Assembly: GCF_041432775.1 (NCBI RefSeq)
Contig: NZ_JAPWAG010000004.1
Coordinates: forward strand, 1 to 64,000
Length of the DNA stretch: 64,000 nucleotides
Reading direction: 5' to 3'
DNA from: Pauljensenia sp902373545
Lineage (GTDB): Bacteria; Actinomycetota; Actinomycetes; Actinomycetales; Actinomycetaceae
Both the position numbers and the translations under genes were made by a program. Positions 7,198-15,972 of the stretch are shown piece after piece. Below the pieces are notes generated by a model. The model did not search any database and was not told the origin of the DNA. It was given only the letters and a program-made list of their open reading frames with translations. Numbering within the stretch: the first letter of the stretch is position 1; each line of letters begins with the position of its first letter.

Positions 7198-7908
7198 TTA
7201 GGACCGGTAGAGTCCGTACTTGTTGATGTATTGGACGACGCCGTCGGGCACGAGGTACCACACGGGCTTGCCCTCCTCGACGCGCGATCGGCAGTCGGTG
7301 GAAGAGATCGCCATGGCGGGGACCTCCAGCAGTGACACAGACTCGTGCGGCAGGCCGGGGTCCGACAGGTTGTGCCCGGGGCGCGTGACGCCGATGAAGT
7401 GTGCCTGCTCGAAGAGCTTGTCGGCGTCCTTCCACTGCGCGATCTGCGCCAGCGCGTCGGCGCCGGTGATGAAGTAGAAGTCCGAGTCGGGGTACTCCTC
7501 CGACAGGTCGGCCAGGGTATCGATCGTGTAGGTCGTGCCGCCTCGGTCGATATCGACGCGCGACACCGCGAAACGCGGGTTCGACGCGGTGGCGACAACG
7601 GTCATGAGATAGCGGTGTTCGGCCGCTGTCACGCGCCGCCCGGCTTTGAAGGGCTGCATGGCGGCCGGTACGAACACGACCTGGTCGAGGCCGAACACGT
7701 CCATGACCTCGGAGGCTGCGACGAGGTGGCCGTGGTGGATCGGGTCGAAGGTACCGCCCATGATGCCGATCGCCCGACGCCTGCGCAGGGCGCGCGGCGG
7801 GTGCTGGGGCAGCGCCGGTGCGGCGGTCACACCCGCGGTCGCTTCCGTGGTCTTTTCGATCGCTTCTGTGCCCGAGGCCTGGGCCAGTTCGTGCTCCTGC
7901 GTGCTCAC
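7198..7908 (-). CDS. nadD: Nicotinate-nucleotide adenylyltransferase
   Basis: 236 residues, GTG start at 7908 overlapping the proA stop as GTGA. The nucleotidyltransferase motif GGTFDPIHHGHL starts near residue 50, and the C-terminal ISSTDCRSRV matches the second ATP-binding motif (ISST-IR). The enzyme adenylates nicotinic acid mononucleotide in NAD synthesis, in the cytoplasm. The first 45 residues are an Ala/Pro/Glu-rich extension not needed for the fold; a shorter start cannot be excluded but the overlap supports the annotated one. Confidence 0.95.
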   Translation of the reverse strand: MSTQEHELAQASGTEAIEKTTEATAGVTAAPALPQHPPRALRRRRAIGIMGGTFDPIHHGHLVAASEVMDVFGLDQVVFVPAAMQPFKAGRRVTAAEHRYLMTVVATASNPRFAVSRVDIDRGGTTYTIDTLADLSEEYPDSDFYFITGADALAQIAQWKDADKLFEQAHFIGVTRPGHNLSDPGLPHESVSLLEVPAMAISSTDCRSRVEEGKPVWYLVPDGVVQYINKYGLYRS

Positions 7909-9185
7909 GAGCGGATGGTTCCTTCGCCCTCGTAGATCCAGGTCGTAGTCGTCAGCTCCGCCAGGCCCATGGGCCCGCGTGCGTGGAGCTTCTGGGTGGA
8001 GATGCCCACTTCGGCGCCGAGGCCGAGCTGGCCGCCGTCGGTGAAGCGGGTCGAGGCGTTAATCGCGATCGCGGCGGCGTCGACCCCGCTTCGGAAGGCG
8101 CGAATAGCGGCGACGTTGGAGGCGACGATTCCCTCGGTGTGTCCGGTCGAGTAGCGGCGGATATGCTCGGTGGCCGCCGCGACGCTGTCGACGACGCGCA
8201 CGGCCAGGTCCATGGACAGGTACTCGGTCTCCCAGTCCGCCTCGGTGGCGTCCACGATCATGTCGGCGTCAATGGAGGGCTGGCCGTCGACGATGGCGCG
8301 GGTGGCGGCGTCAGCGTGAATCGTCACGCCCGCGGTGGTCAGGCGCGTGATGGCTGCGACCAGGAAGCGCGAAGCGACGTCGGCGTGGACCAGCAGCGTC
8401 TCGGCTGCGTTGCACACGCCCACGCGCTGGGTCTTCGCGTTCATGATGATGGCCTCCGCGGCCTCAAGATCCGCGGAAGCGTCGACGTAGAGGTGGCAGT
8501 TGCCGGTTCCCGTTTCGATGACGGGAACGCGCGATTCTTCGACGATCGCGTTGATGAGGCCTGCTCCCCCGCGCGGGATGAGCGCGTCGATGGCGCCGCG
8601 GGCACGCATCATGGCGCGCGCTCCTGGGCGGCCCCACTGGTCGACGGTCTGGATTGCGTCGGCGGGCAGGCCGACGGATGTCAGCGCGTCGCGGCACACC
8701 TCGATGAGAACCTGGTTCGAGGCCTGGGCGGCGCTCCCGCCTCGCAGGATGACCGCGTTACCGGCCTTGATCGCCAGGGTCGCTGCGTCAATCGTGACGT
8801 TGGGGCGGGCCTCGTAGATGATGCCAACGACGCCGAGGGGCACGCGCTCCTGCGTGACGCGCAGACCAATGTCCGTGCGTGCTCCACGCACGACCTGGCC
8901 GATCGGATCAGGCAGAGCCACGATCTCGCGGACCGCGTCAGCGATGGAGCGAATACGGTCCTTCGTCAGGGCGAGGCGGTCCAGCAGGCCCTCGCTCATC
9001 TGCTCGGCGCGGCCACGCGCCACGTCCTCGGCATTGGCGGCCAGGATTTGGTCGCAGCGTTCGATCAGCGCCGCCGCAATTGCTTCAAGCCCGCGGTTTT
9101 TCACCTGGGTTGTCGCGTTCGCGAGCACGCGCGCCGCCTCGCGGGCGGCGTCAGTCACCTGGGAAATATCTGCAGCAGTATCCAC
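7905..9185 (-). CDS. proA: Gamma-glutamyl phosphate reductase
   Basis: 426 residues, full family length. It is an aldehyde-dehydrogenase-like fold with catalytic Cys in RVGVCNAAETLLVH, plus GIIYEARPNVTIDAA, ILRGGSAAQASN and RDIL-type C-terminal glycine-rich segments (NASTRFTDGGQLGLGAE). It reduces glutamyl-5-phosphate to glutamate semialdehyde, the second step of proline synthesis. It sits 37 bases after proB and overlaps nadD, so the pathway enzymes and NAD synthesis are probably co-transcribed. Confidence 0.96.
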   Translation of the reverse strand: MDTAADISQVTDAAREAARVLANATTQVKNRGLEAIAAALIERCDQILAANAEDVARGRAEQMSEGLLDRLALTKDRIRSIADAVREIVALPDPIGQVVRGARTDIGLRVTQERVPLGVVGIIYEARPNVTIDAATLAIKAGNAVILRGGSAAQASNQVLIEVCRDALTSVGLPADAIQTVDQWGRPGARAMMRARGAIDALIPRGGAGLINAIVEESRVPVIETGTGNCHLYVDASADLEAAEAIIMNAKTQRVGVCNAAETLLVHADVASRFLVAAITRLTTAGVTIHADAATRAIVDGQPSIDADMIVDATEADWETEYLSMDLAVRVVDSVAAATEHIRRYSTGHTEGIVASNVAAIRAFRSGVDAAAIAINASTRFTDGGQLGLGAEVGISTQKLHARGPMGLAELTTTTWIYEGEGTIRS

Positions 9186-9222
9186 TCGCCCATCATGTCA
9201 CACGCGTGGCATCGCGACCGTG

Positions 9223-10350
9223 TCAGTCTGCGCTGAGGGCAGAAAATGCGTCGCCCAACACCGCCAAGTCATCGCGGTGAATCGCGGGGCGGGGGTGCTC
9301 ATAACCCGCAGCCTGCAGGTCGGCCGTACCCGAGCCTGCGATGTCCGCCAACGTGTCGGAGTCGTAGCCGGACACGCCGCGCGCAACGAGGCCCGTTGGG
9401 CTGGCCACGTCCACGACGTCACCGGCCTCAAAATGCCCGAGCACCGAGTGCACGCCGGCCACGAGGAGCGACTTCTTGCCCGCCGTGATCGCACGCGCCG
9501 CGCCCTCGTCCACGATGATCTCCCCGCGTGAGGGAGCCACGTGGGCAATCCATAGGCGCCGGGAGGCCGGGCGCTGCTCGGCCGGGGCGAACCAAGTGCC
9601 CACTCGCGTGCCTGACAGGACGCGCGGCAGTGCGTCGGCGCTGGCCAGCTGCACGCCGATGCCGCTGGCGGTCGCCAGCATCGCTGCCTGCACCTTCGTT
9701 GCCATGCCGCCCGTGCCCACGCGCGAACCCGCGCCGGTCACGAGGACGCTCATAAGGTCGTCCGCGCCTTCGACGCGCTCGATCAGCTCCGAGCCCGGGT
9801 GATCCGGGGGCGCTGTGTACAGGCCGTCGACATCGGTGAGCAGTACGAGCGCGTCAGCCTTGATCATCTGAGCGATCAGGGCGGCCAGGCGATCGTTGTC
9901 GCCGAAGCGCAGCTCGCGGGTGGTCACCGCGTCGTTCTCGTTGAGGATCGGGACGACGCCGAGGCCGAGGAGGCGGGTCAGCGCCGCGCGCACGTTCGTG
10001 TAGTGGTCGCGTCGCATGACGTCGTCCGTGGTGAGCAAGACCTGTGCGGCGTCCAGGTGGTGGGCCTGGAAGGCTGCGGTCCAGCGAGCCATGAGCAGCC
10101 CCTGGCCCATCGCTGCCGCTGCCTGCACGCTCGGCAGGTCCTTGGGCTTGGCGGAAAAGCCGAGGGGATCCAGACCGGCGGCCACGGCCCCCGAGGACAC
10201 GATAACGACCTGACGGTCGCGCCCGCGCCAGCGGGACACGAGTCGCGCGACGGCATCGATTCGGTTCAGGTCAAGACCGCCATCCTCGCGGGTGAGCGAG
10301 GATGAGCCGATCTTGACGACGATACGGGAGGCAGTGCTCACTCCGCTCAT
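9223..10350 (-). CDS. proB: Glutamate 5-kinase
   Basis: 375 residues from the ATG at 10350, which overlaps the obgE stop as ATGA. An amino-acid-kinase domain (IVVKIGSSSLT, VIVSSGAVAAG, ILNENDAVTT, FGDNDRLAALIA, LLTDVDGLYT, GTGGMATKVQAA) is followed by a C-terminal PUA domain from about 285 (GEIIVDEGAARAI, GHFEAGDVVDV). It phosphorylates glutamate, the feedback-inhibited first step of proline synthesis. The annotated start ignores 16 further upstream codons inside obgE. Confidence 0.96.
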   Translation of the reverse strand: MSGVSTASRIVVKIGSSSLTREDGGLDLNRIDAVARLVSRWRGRDRQVVIVSSGAVAAGLDPLGFSAKPKDLPSVQAAAAMGQGLLMARWTAAFQAHHLDAAQVLLTTDDVMRRDHYTNVRAALTRLLGLGVVPILNENDAVTTRELRFGDNDRLAALIAQMIKADALVLLTDVDGLYTAPPDHPGSELIERVEGADDLMSVLVTGAGSRVGTGGMATKVQAAMLATASGIGVQLASADALPRVLSGTRVGTWFAPAEQRPASRRLWIAHVAPSRGEIIVDEGAARAITAGKKSLLVAGVHSVLGHFEAGDVVDVASPTGLVARGVSGYDSDTLADIAGSGTADLQAAGYEHPRPAIHRDDLAVLGDAFSALSAD

Positions 10351-11870
10351 GACTGATCCGAGGCGTCCGTCCAATGGCCGGCTTCGCGTTCGGTCCACAG
10401 CTCGTCACGTGCGGCGGTCTTGGCGTCCATGACCTGGTGGTACACCTCGCGGCGCTCCTTGCGGCTCGGGCGAGCGTTCTGTTCCAGGCGCAGGTCGGTG
10501 CCGCGCGATCCCAGCAGCTCGGGGCCGGTCGTGAGGGTCGGCTCCCAGTCGAAGACGACGCCGCCGTCCAAGTCACCGATCACAACGGTGTCACCAGCGA
10601 CGGCGCCCGCCTTCATCAGCTCGTCCTCCACGCCTGCGGCGTTCAGGCGATCCGCGAGGTATCCCACGGCCTCGTCGTTGGCGAAGTCCGTCTGACGCAC
10701 CCAGCGCTCGGGCTTGTCGCCGCGCACCTGGAAGACTTCCTCGCCGTCCTTTCGGGTCTTGCGCACCGTGATCTCGACGCTGCGGCCAACCGCCTTGGGA
10801 CGGATGACAGGACGGGCTGCCTCGAGGGCTGGGCGCTTCGCACGCTCCTCCTCGACGATGCCAGCCAACGCAAAAGACAACTGCTTGAGCCCCTCGTGGG
10901 ACACAGCGGAGACCTCGAGGACCGGCCAGCCGAAGGACTCCAGATCCGGGCGCGTGATCTCGGCCAGATCGCGCCCATCCGGAATATCGATCTTGTTCAG
11001 GACAATGACGCGGGGGCGCTCCATGAGCGGAACGTAGCCCTCGACCTGGGTCAAGTCGCCCTGGTAGGCCGCCAGCTCGGCCTCGATAATGCGCAGGTCC
11101 TCGACGGGCTCACGATCCGTCTCGAAGGCAGCAGTGTCCAGGACGTGCACGATGACCGCGCAGCGCTCGATGTGGCGCAGGAAGTCCAAGCCCAGGCCTT
11201 TGCCCTGGGAAGCGCCGGGGATCAGGCCGGGAACGTCAGCCACCGTGTAGCGTGTGTCGCCGGCCGACACGACGCCCAGGTTTGGCACGAGCGTGGTGAA
11301 CGGGTAGTCGGCGATCTTCGGGCGCGCCGAACTCATGGCGGCAATCAGCGAGGACTTGCCAGCCGACGGAAAGCCGACGAGGGCCACGTCGGCCACGGAC
11401 TTGAGCTCCAGGACAACGTCGCGTTCCTCGCCCGGCTCGCCCAGCAGGGCGAAGCCCGGGGCCTTGCGTGCCTTCGAAGCGAGCGCCGCGTTGCCCAGGC
11501 CGCCGCGACCACCCTCGGCGACCACGAAGCGCGCGCCCGCGCCCGTCAGGTCGGCCAGGAGCTCCCCGGACGTGGACTTGACGACAGTGCCCTCCGGGAC
11601 CGGCAGCACGATGTCCGCTCCGGTCTTGCCCTGGCGGAAGTCACCCATGCCGGGCGTTCCGTTATCGGCGCGCCGGTGCGGGCTGCGGTGGTAGTTGAGC
11701 AGAGTCGTCTCCTGCTCGCTCACCTCCAGGATGACCGAACCGCCGTTACCACCGTCGCCGCCGTCGGGGCCGGCCAGCGGCTTGAACTTTTCACGCTTAA
11801 TCGAGGCAACGCCATTACCGCCGTTGCCGCCTGCCGCGTGCAGCGTCACGCGATCCACGAAGTCTGCCAC
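10347..11870 (-). CDS. obgE: GTPase Obg/CgtA
   Basis: 507 residues from a GTG at 11870 with AGGAG six bases upstream. The glycine-rich Obg fold (FVDRVTLHAAGGNGGNG) is followed by a G domain with Walker A GFPSAGKSSLIAAMSSA, switch I YPFTTLVPNLG, DVPGLIPGAS and NKID, then a C-terminal OCT domain (about 340-430) and an acidic/basic tail. It acts in late 50S assembly and growth control. It follows the L21 and L27 genes as in most bacteria, separated from rpmA by a hairpin that may reduce read-through. Confidence 0.96.
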   Translation of the reverse strand: MADFVDRVTLHAAGGNGGNGVASIKREKFKPLAGPDGGDGGNGGSVILEVSEQETTLLNYHRSPHRRADNGTPGMGDFRQGKTGADIVLPVPEGTVVKSTSGELLADLTGAGARFVVAEGGRGGLGNAALASKARKAPGFALLGEPGEERDVVLELKSVADVALVGFPSAGKSSLIAAMSSARPKIADYPFTTLVPNLGVVSAGDTRYTVADVPGLIPGASQGKGLGLDFLRHIERCAVIVHVLDTAAFETDREPVEDLRIIEAELAAYQGDLTQVEGYVPLMERPRVIVLNKIDIPDGRDLAEITRPDLESFGWPVLEVSAVSHEGLKQLSFALAGIVEEERAKRPALEAARPVIRPKAVGRSVEITVRKTRKDGEEVFQVRGDKPERWVRQTDFANDEAVGYLADRLNAAGVEDELMKAGAVAGDTVVIGDLDGGVVFDWEPTLTTGPELLGSRGTDLRLEQNARPSRKERREVYHQVMDAKTAARDELWTEREAGHWTDASDQS

Positions 11871-11903
11871 TGCTGCTCCTGATTCCCGAAGAAAGATAGT
11901 GAA

Positions 11904-11932
11904 AAGGGCGTCCGGCAACGCCGGACGCCCTT
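11904..11932 (-). terminator. Hairpin between rpmA and obgE
   Basis: A perfect 13-bp stem AAGGGCGTCCGGC / GCCGGACGCCCTT with a 3-base loop lies 14 bases after the rpmA stop. It has only a short T run, so it may attenuate obgE rather than fully stop transcription. Confidence 0.75.
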
Positions 11933-11945
11933 CATGCGCGCGGTC

Positions 11946-12203
11946 TCAGGCAGAGACCGGCGAAACGCTGACGACCTTGCGATCGCGCTTGCGGCCGAAC
12001 TCGACCGCACCCGCGCGCAGGGCGAACAGGGTGTCATCCTTGCCACGGCCAACGCCGTCGCCAGGGTGGAAGTGGGTGCCGCGCTGACGAACGAGGATCT
12101 CACCAGCGTTGACCAGCTGGCCGCCGTAGCGCTTCACGCCGAGGCGCTGCGCGTTCGAGTCGCGGCCGTTACGGGAGGAACCAAGGCCCTTCTTATGTGC
12201 CAT
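11946..12203 (-). CDS. rpmA: 50S ribosomal protein L27
   Basis: 85 residues, typical length. The N terminus MAHKKGLGSSRNGRDSNAQR has no cleavable Firmicutes-type extension, so the functional tail near the peptidyl-transferase centre is made directly. The core GGQLVNAGEILVRQRGTHFH and GRGKDDTLFAL match the family. It lies 34 bases after rplU in the L21-L27 operon. Confidence 0.98.
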   Translation of the reverse strand: MAHKKGLGSSRNGRDSNAQRLGVKRYGGQLVNAGEILVRQRGTHFHPGDGVGRGKDDTLFALRAGAVEFGRKRDRKVVSVSPVSA

Positions 12204-12237
12204 CAGTTGCTACTTTCTGCTCGTGGGAACGTCGGGT

Positions 12238-12558
12238 TCAGGCGATCTCGGTGATCTTGACGACCGACATCTTCTGACGGTGTCCCTGGCGCTTGCGGTA
12301 GCCCGACTTGTTCTTGTACTTAATGATGGAAATCTTGGGGCCCTTGGCCGAGTCGACAACCTCAGCCTTGACGGAAACCTTGTCCAGCTTGGCTGCGTCA
12401 ACAGTGATGGCGTCGCCATCAACCAGCATCAGCGGCTGGAGCTCGATGCTCGAACCGATTTCTTCTGCCAGCTTGTCGACGACGACGACGTCACCGACGG
12501 ACACCTTTTCCTGCCGGCCGCCAGCCTTGACGATCGCGTAGACCACGTTGGAGCTCAT
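12238..12558 (-). CDS. rplU: 50S ribosomal protein L21
   Basis: 106 residues from the ATG at 12558, preceded by GAGAAGAG; upstream in-frame codons back to 12726 are ignored because the family starts at VVYAIVKAGGRQ. The C-terminal KYKNKSGYRKRQGHRQ is the family's rRNA-binding signature. It is the first gene of rplU-rpmA(-obgE) with its own promoter at 12653-12682. Confidence 0.98.
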   Translation of the reverse strand: MSSNVVYAIVKAGGRQEKVSVGDVVVVDKLAEEIGSSIELQPLMLVDGDAITVDAAKLDKVSVKAEVVDSAKGPKISIIKYKNKSGYRKRQGHRQKMSVVKITEIA

Positions 12559-12652
12559 CTCTTCTCGTATTCGTAACCGGAATCTCGCCTCGAAACTGCC
12601 GAGGACTTGTCTGTATTCATGATTCCGTTGGCGCTTGTTGCGCCGACGATCA

Positions 12653-12682
12653 AATTTAGCCGATTGCCACGCCTGAGTGCAA
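12653..12682 (-). promoter_or_regulatory. Predicted sigma-A promoter of rplU
   Basis: On the minus strand TTGCAC and TAAATT are separated by 18 bp, about 95 bases before the rplU start and downstream of the rne terminator. This supports transcription of rplU-rpmA independent of rne. Confidence 0.55.
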
Positions 12683-12734
12683 CCCGGCATGGCCAACGAC
12701 CCCGCGGAATAGCTGTGCGATTCCACACCCCGAT

Positions 12735-12767
12735 GTGAAGGGAGGACCCGATGGACCCTCCCTTCAC
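12735..12767 (-). terminator. Terminator of rne
   Basis: GTGAAGGGAGG / CCTCCCTTCAC form an 11-bp stem with a short loop, 10 bases beyond the rne stop. Confidence 0.8.
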
Positions 12768-12776
12768 TCCCGATTG

Positions 12777-15557
12777 TTAGCCAGCGTCGACGATTCCCGT
12801 GGACACGACGCGACGGCGGCGCTTGGCGCGCGGCTGCTCGGATGCCTCGGGCAACTGGATCTCGTCGGTCGAGCGCGTGGGTGCGGCAGGTTCGCTCACG
12901 TCGGCGCGCGCGGGCAGGTCAACGACGATCGGTGCGGGAGTCGCCTCGGGTTCGATGATGCCGGTCGATGCCGCAGCGCGACGCTTGCGGGTCTTACGAG
13001 GGGCGCTCTCTGCGGCGGCCTGCACCTCGGAAGCCTCGGGAGCCTCCGCAGTCGGAGCCTCGACAGCCTGAGCCTGGGGAGCGGGCGCCTCCGCCGCCGC
13101 GAGCAGCACGCGCGCGGGCGCGGCTTCCAGAGCGGGCGCGGGGGCAGGCTCTGCCGACGAGGCCGTGGCAGCCTTGCGGGAAGCGCGTCGGCGAGTGGCC
13201 GGGGCCTTGTCGTGCTGCTCGGGCAGCTGAATCTCAGACGCGTCCTTGAGGGGCGCCGCGGGCTTGTCGGAGGTGTCGACGGGCTCGGGCAGGTCGATAT
13301 GGATCGGCAGCTCGGGCATCGGGGCGCTCTCCGCGACGCGGCGACGGCGACGGGGGCGCTTGGTCGCGCTCTCGTCAGTACCCGCTGACACCGTCACATC
13401 AGGCGCGGGAGCCTCGGTGGCGGACTGCGCCTGCGGCTCATCCTGGGCGGGAGCCTCGGGCGTGGGTTCCGCGGCCGCAGCGCCCTGCTCGGGCTCGGCG
13501 CTCGCCGCGCGGGCGCGGCGCTTCTTGGCGGGCGCCTTCTCCGTCGGCGCCGAGGCCTCGTCCTCCTTGCGGGTCGAGGCGGCGGCGATCGCGCTCAGGG
13601 CTTCCTTCGCGCGCTCGTGATCGGCGTTCTCTTCGATGCGGCGGGCCTCGGCCTTCTTCAGCTGTTTCTTCGAGGCCTTGGTGGACTTCGAGGAAGAATC
13701 GGCGCCGGAGGTCTCGACCGGGTGGTGGTGGACGATGAAGCCGCGGCCCTCACAGGCCTCACAGGAGGAGGAGAAGGCCTCGACGAGCCCCTCACCCACG
13801 CGCTTGCGGGTCATCTGGACCAGGCCCAGCGACGTGATCTCCGTTACCTGGTGGCGCGTGCGATCGCGCCCCAGGCACTCGACCAGGCGACGCAGCACGA
13901 GGTCTCGGTTGGACTCGAGGACCATGTCCACGAAGTCGATGATGACGATGCCGCCGATGTCGCGCAGGCGCAGCTGGCGCACGATCTCTTCGGCAGCCTC
14001 GAGGTTGTTGCGGGTGACCGTCTCCTCGAGCGTGCCGCCGGCGCCGATGAACTTGCCGGTGTTGACATCGATGACGGTCATTGCCTCGGTGCGGTCAATG
14101 ATGAGGGTGCCTCCCGAGGGCAGCCAGACCTTCCGGTCCATACCCTTCGCCAGCTGCTCGTCAATGCGGTGCGCGTGGAAGACATCCTCCGTGCCCACCC
14201 ACTGCTCGACGCGGTCGGACAGCTCGGGGCTGAGCTCGTCCACGTACTCCTTGACGGTCGCGTAGGTGTCGCGGCCCTCGATGACGAGTTTCGAGAAGTC
14301 CTCGTTGAAGATGTCGCGAACGACGCGCACGGCCAGCTCGGGCTCGCCGCGCAGCAGCGTCGGAGCGCTCTTCGTGTTGGTGCGCTTCTTCTCGATATCC
14401 TCCCACTGGCGGGTCAGGCGAGCGACGTCGTCGCGGATCTGCTCCTCCGACGCGCCTTCAGCGGCGGTACGCACAATGACGCCCGAGCCCGCGGGCACGA
14501 CGGCCTTGAGGATCTTCTTCAGGCGAGCGCGCTCCTTGTCGGGCAGCTTGCGGGAGATGCCCATCATGGAGCCGCCGGGGATCAGGACGAGGTATCGCCC
14601 GGCCAGTGTGATCTGCGAGGTCAGGCGCGCACCCTTGTGGCCGATCGGGTCCTTCGTCACCTGAACGAGGACCGGGTCGCCGGACTTGAGGGCGGACTCG
14701 ATGCGGCGGGGCTTGCCTTCCAGGCCCACGGCGTCCCAATTGACCTCGCCTGCGTACAGGACGGCGTTGCGGCCGCGGCCCACGTCGACGAACGCAGCTT
14801 CCATCGAGGGCAGGACGTTTTGGACGCGGCCCAGGTAAATGTTGCCAACCATCGAGGACTGCGTGCGGCGGGCGACGTAGTGCTCGACGAGCAGGCCGTC
14901 TTCGAGGATCGCGATCTGATCGAGGCCGTCCTGGTCTCGGATGACCATCGTGCGTTCGACAGACTCGCGGCGCGCCAGGAACTCAGACTCGGAAATCGAG
15001 TGGCGGCGGCGTCCTTCGCGGCGTCCCTCGCGCCGACGCATCTTCTTGGCCTCCAAGCGGGTCGAGCCCTTGAGGGCCTGGACCTGATCGGCGGGGTCGG
15101 CGCTCTCCTCGGAGGCTGCGGACGAGCGTGCGCGGCGGCGACGACGGCGACGGCTCGAGGAATCTTCCTCGTCGGCCGACTCGGAGTCGTCAGGGGAGGC
15201 TTCCTCCTTCTGCGCGCTGTCCTCGGAGGCGGCCTGGGCCTCGTCCGACTTCTTGGAGCGGCGGCGACGGCGGGTCTTAGGCTCGGCGGCGCTCTCCTCG
15301 GCCTCGGCGGGCGGTGCGCTCTCCTCGGCGGGGGCCGAGGCCTCGTCGACGGCCTTCTTGGAGCGACGGCGGCGCTTGGGCGCGGCTTCCTCGGCGGGAG
15401 CGGACTCTTCCTCGGGCGCGGAGGACTTGCGGCGACGCTTGGACTCGGGCTCTTCGAAGGCGACAGGCGGGGCCACCTCGGGCGCGGCCTGGAAGACGGG
15501 AGCCTGGAACAGCAGCGACGCGGCGGGGGCCACGGGCGTAGTTGATTCGGTTGTCAC
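12777..15557 (-). CDS. rne: Ribonuclease E/G
   Basis: 926 residues from a GTG at 15557. The first 200 residues are low complexity, alternating acidic Ala/Glu tracts and RRRRSKK-type basic blocks. The catalytic core runs from about 200 to 610: S1 domain (GNIYLGRVQNVLPSMEAAFV), the RNase-H-like part, DNase-I-like motif with IVIIDFVDM, and the zinc link CEACEGRG. A 300-residue Ala/Glu/Pro tail with RRRR patches follows. It cleaves AU-rich single-stranded RNA and processes rRNA. The core flanked by two disordered arms is the actinobacterial layout; the arms probably bind RNA or partners. It precedes rplU-rpmA-obgE as in mycobacteria. Confidence 0.95.
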   Translation of the reverse strand: MTTESTTPVAPAASLLFQAPVFQAAPEVAPPVAFEEPESKRRRKSSAPEEESAPAEEAAPKRRRRSKKAVDEASAPAEESAPPAEAEESAAEPKTRRRRRSKKSDEAQAASEDSAQKEEASPDDSESADEEDSSSRRRRRRRARSSAASEESADPADQVQALKGSTRLEAKKMRRREGRREGRRRHSISESEFLARRESVERTMVIRDQDGLDQIAILEDGLLVEHYVARRTQSSMVGNIYLGRVQNVLPSMEAAFVDVGRGRNAVLYAGEVNWDAVGLEGKPRRIESALKSGDPVLVQVTKDPIGHKGARLTSQITLAGRYLVLIPGGSMMGISRKLPDKERARLKKILKAVVPAGSGVIVRTAAEGASEEQIRDDVARLTRQWEDIEKKRTNTKSAPTLLRGEPELAVRVVRDIFNEDFSKLVIEGRDTYATVKEYVDELSPELSDRVEQWVGTEDVFHAHRIDEQLAKGMDRKVWLPSGGTLIIDRTEAMTVIDVNTGKFIGAGGTLEETVTRNNLEAAEEIVRQLRLRDIGGIVIIDFVDMVLESNRDLVLRRLVECLGRDRTRHQVTEITSLGLVQMTRKRVGEGLVEAFSSSCEACEGRGFIVHHHPVETSGADSSSKSTKASKKQLKKAEARRIEENADHERAKEALSAIAAASTRKEDEASAPTEKAPAKKRRARAASAEPEQGAAAAEPTPEAPAQDEPQAQSATEAPAPDVTVSAGTDESATKRPRRRRRVAESAPMPELPIHIDLPEPVDTSDKPAAPLKDASEIQLPEQHDKAPATRRRASRKAATASSAEPAPAPALEAAPARVLLAAAEAPAPQAQAVEAPTAEAPEASEVQAAAESAPRKTRKRRAAASTGIIEPEATPAPIVVDLPARADVSEPAAPTRSTDEIQLPEASEQPRAKRRRRVVSTGIVDAG

Positions 15558-15972
15558 GATTCTCCAATGGTGGGCGCGCGCCCCATGCCAGGACGCGCCC
15601 GTTATTCATCGCCCGCGAGGGGCGGAAACCTAGTGGAGCGCTGGTGCGCAGGTGCCGGCGGCAAATCGATACGGTCATCGCTCGGCTCTCGTCACGGGGG
15701 CATGCCCGCGACATCCATTCGCCTCAATTGTCGCACAACACGGACCCATATCAACTGATGGATGACACGTTCAAGGTCACAGGCCCACAATCGCAGGGGA
15801 AAGTCCATCAAAAATAAACGGACACATATGTCACAAAACCGTCACACATACGGCATTTCAAGCGCTCACAACCTGTCATTTGAGCTACATTAATGTCAGC
15901 CCGTGACGTAGGTCCTACCGCCTATATTGCGGGGCATTTCGATCCCTGATCCCTACATGGGAAGGTCCCATC
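15558..15972. other. Divergent intergenic region rne / cydA
   Basis: 415 bases without a gene. The right half, next to cydA, is AT-richer and holds a candidate promoter and palindrome (15908-15928). The left half (about 15560-15780) would carry the rne promoter; I could not assign it with confidence. Confidence 0.6.
15908..15928 (+). promoter_or_regulatory. Candidate activator site and -10 of the cyd operon
   Basis: The palindrome GTAGGTCCTAC (15908-15918) lies where a -35 box would be, immediately upstream of TATATT (15923-15928), about 45 bases before the cydA ATG. No -35 consensus is seen at 16-18 bp spacing, which fits an activator-dependent promoter. The nearby GAF kinase and DevR-like regulator are the obvious candidates; that link is inference. 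Confidence 0.35.
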
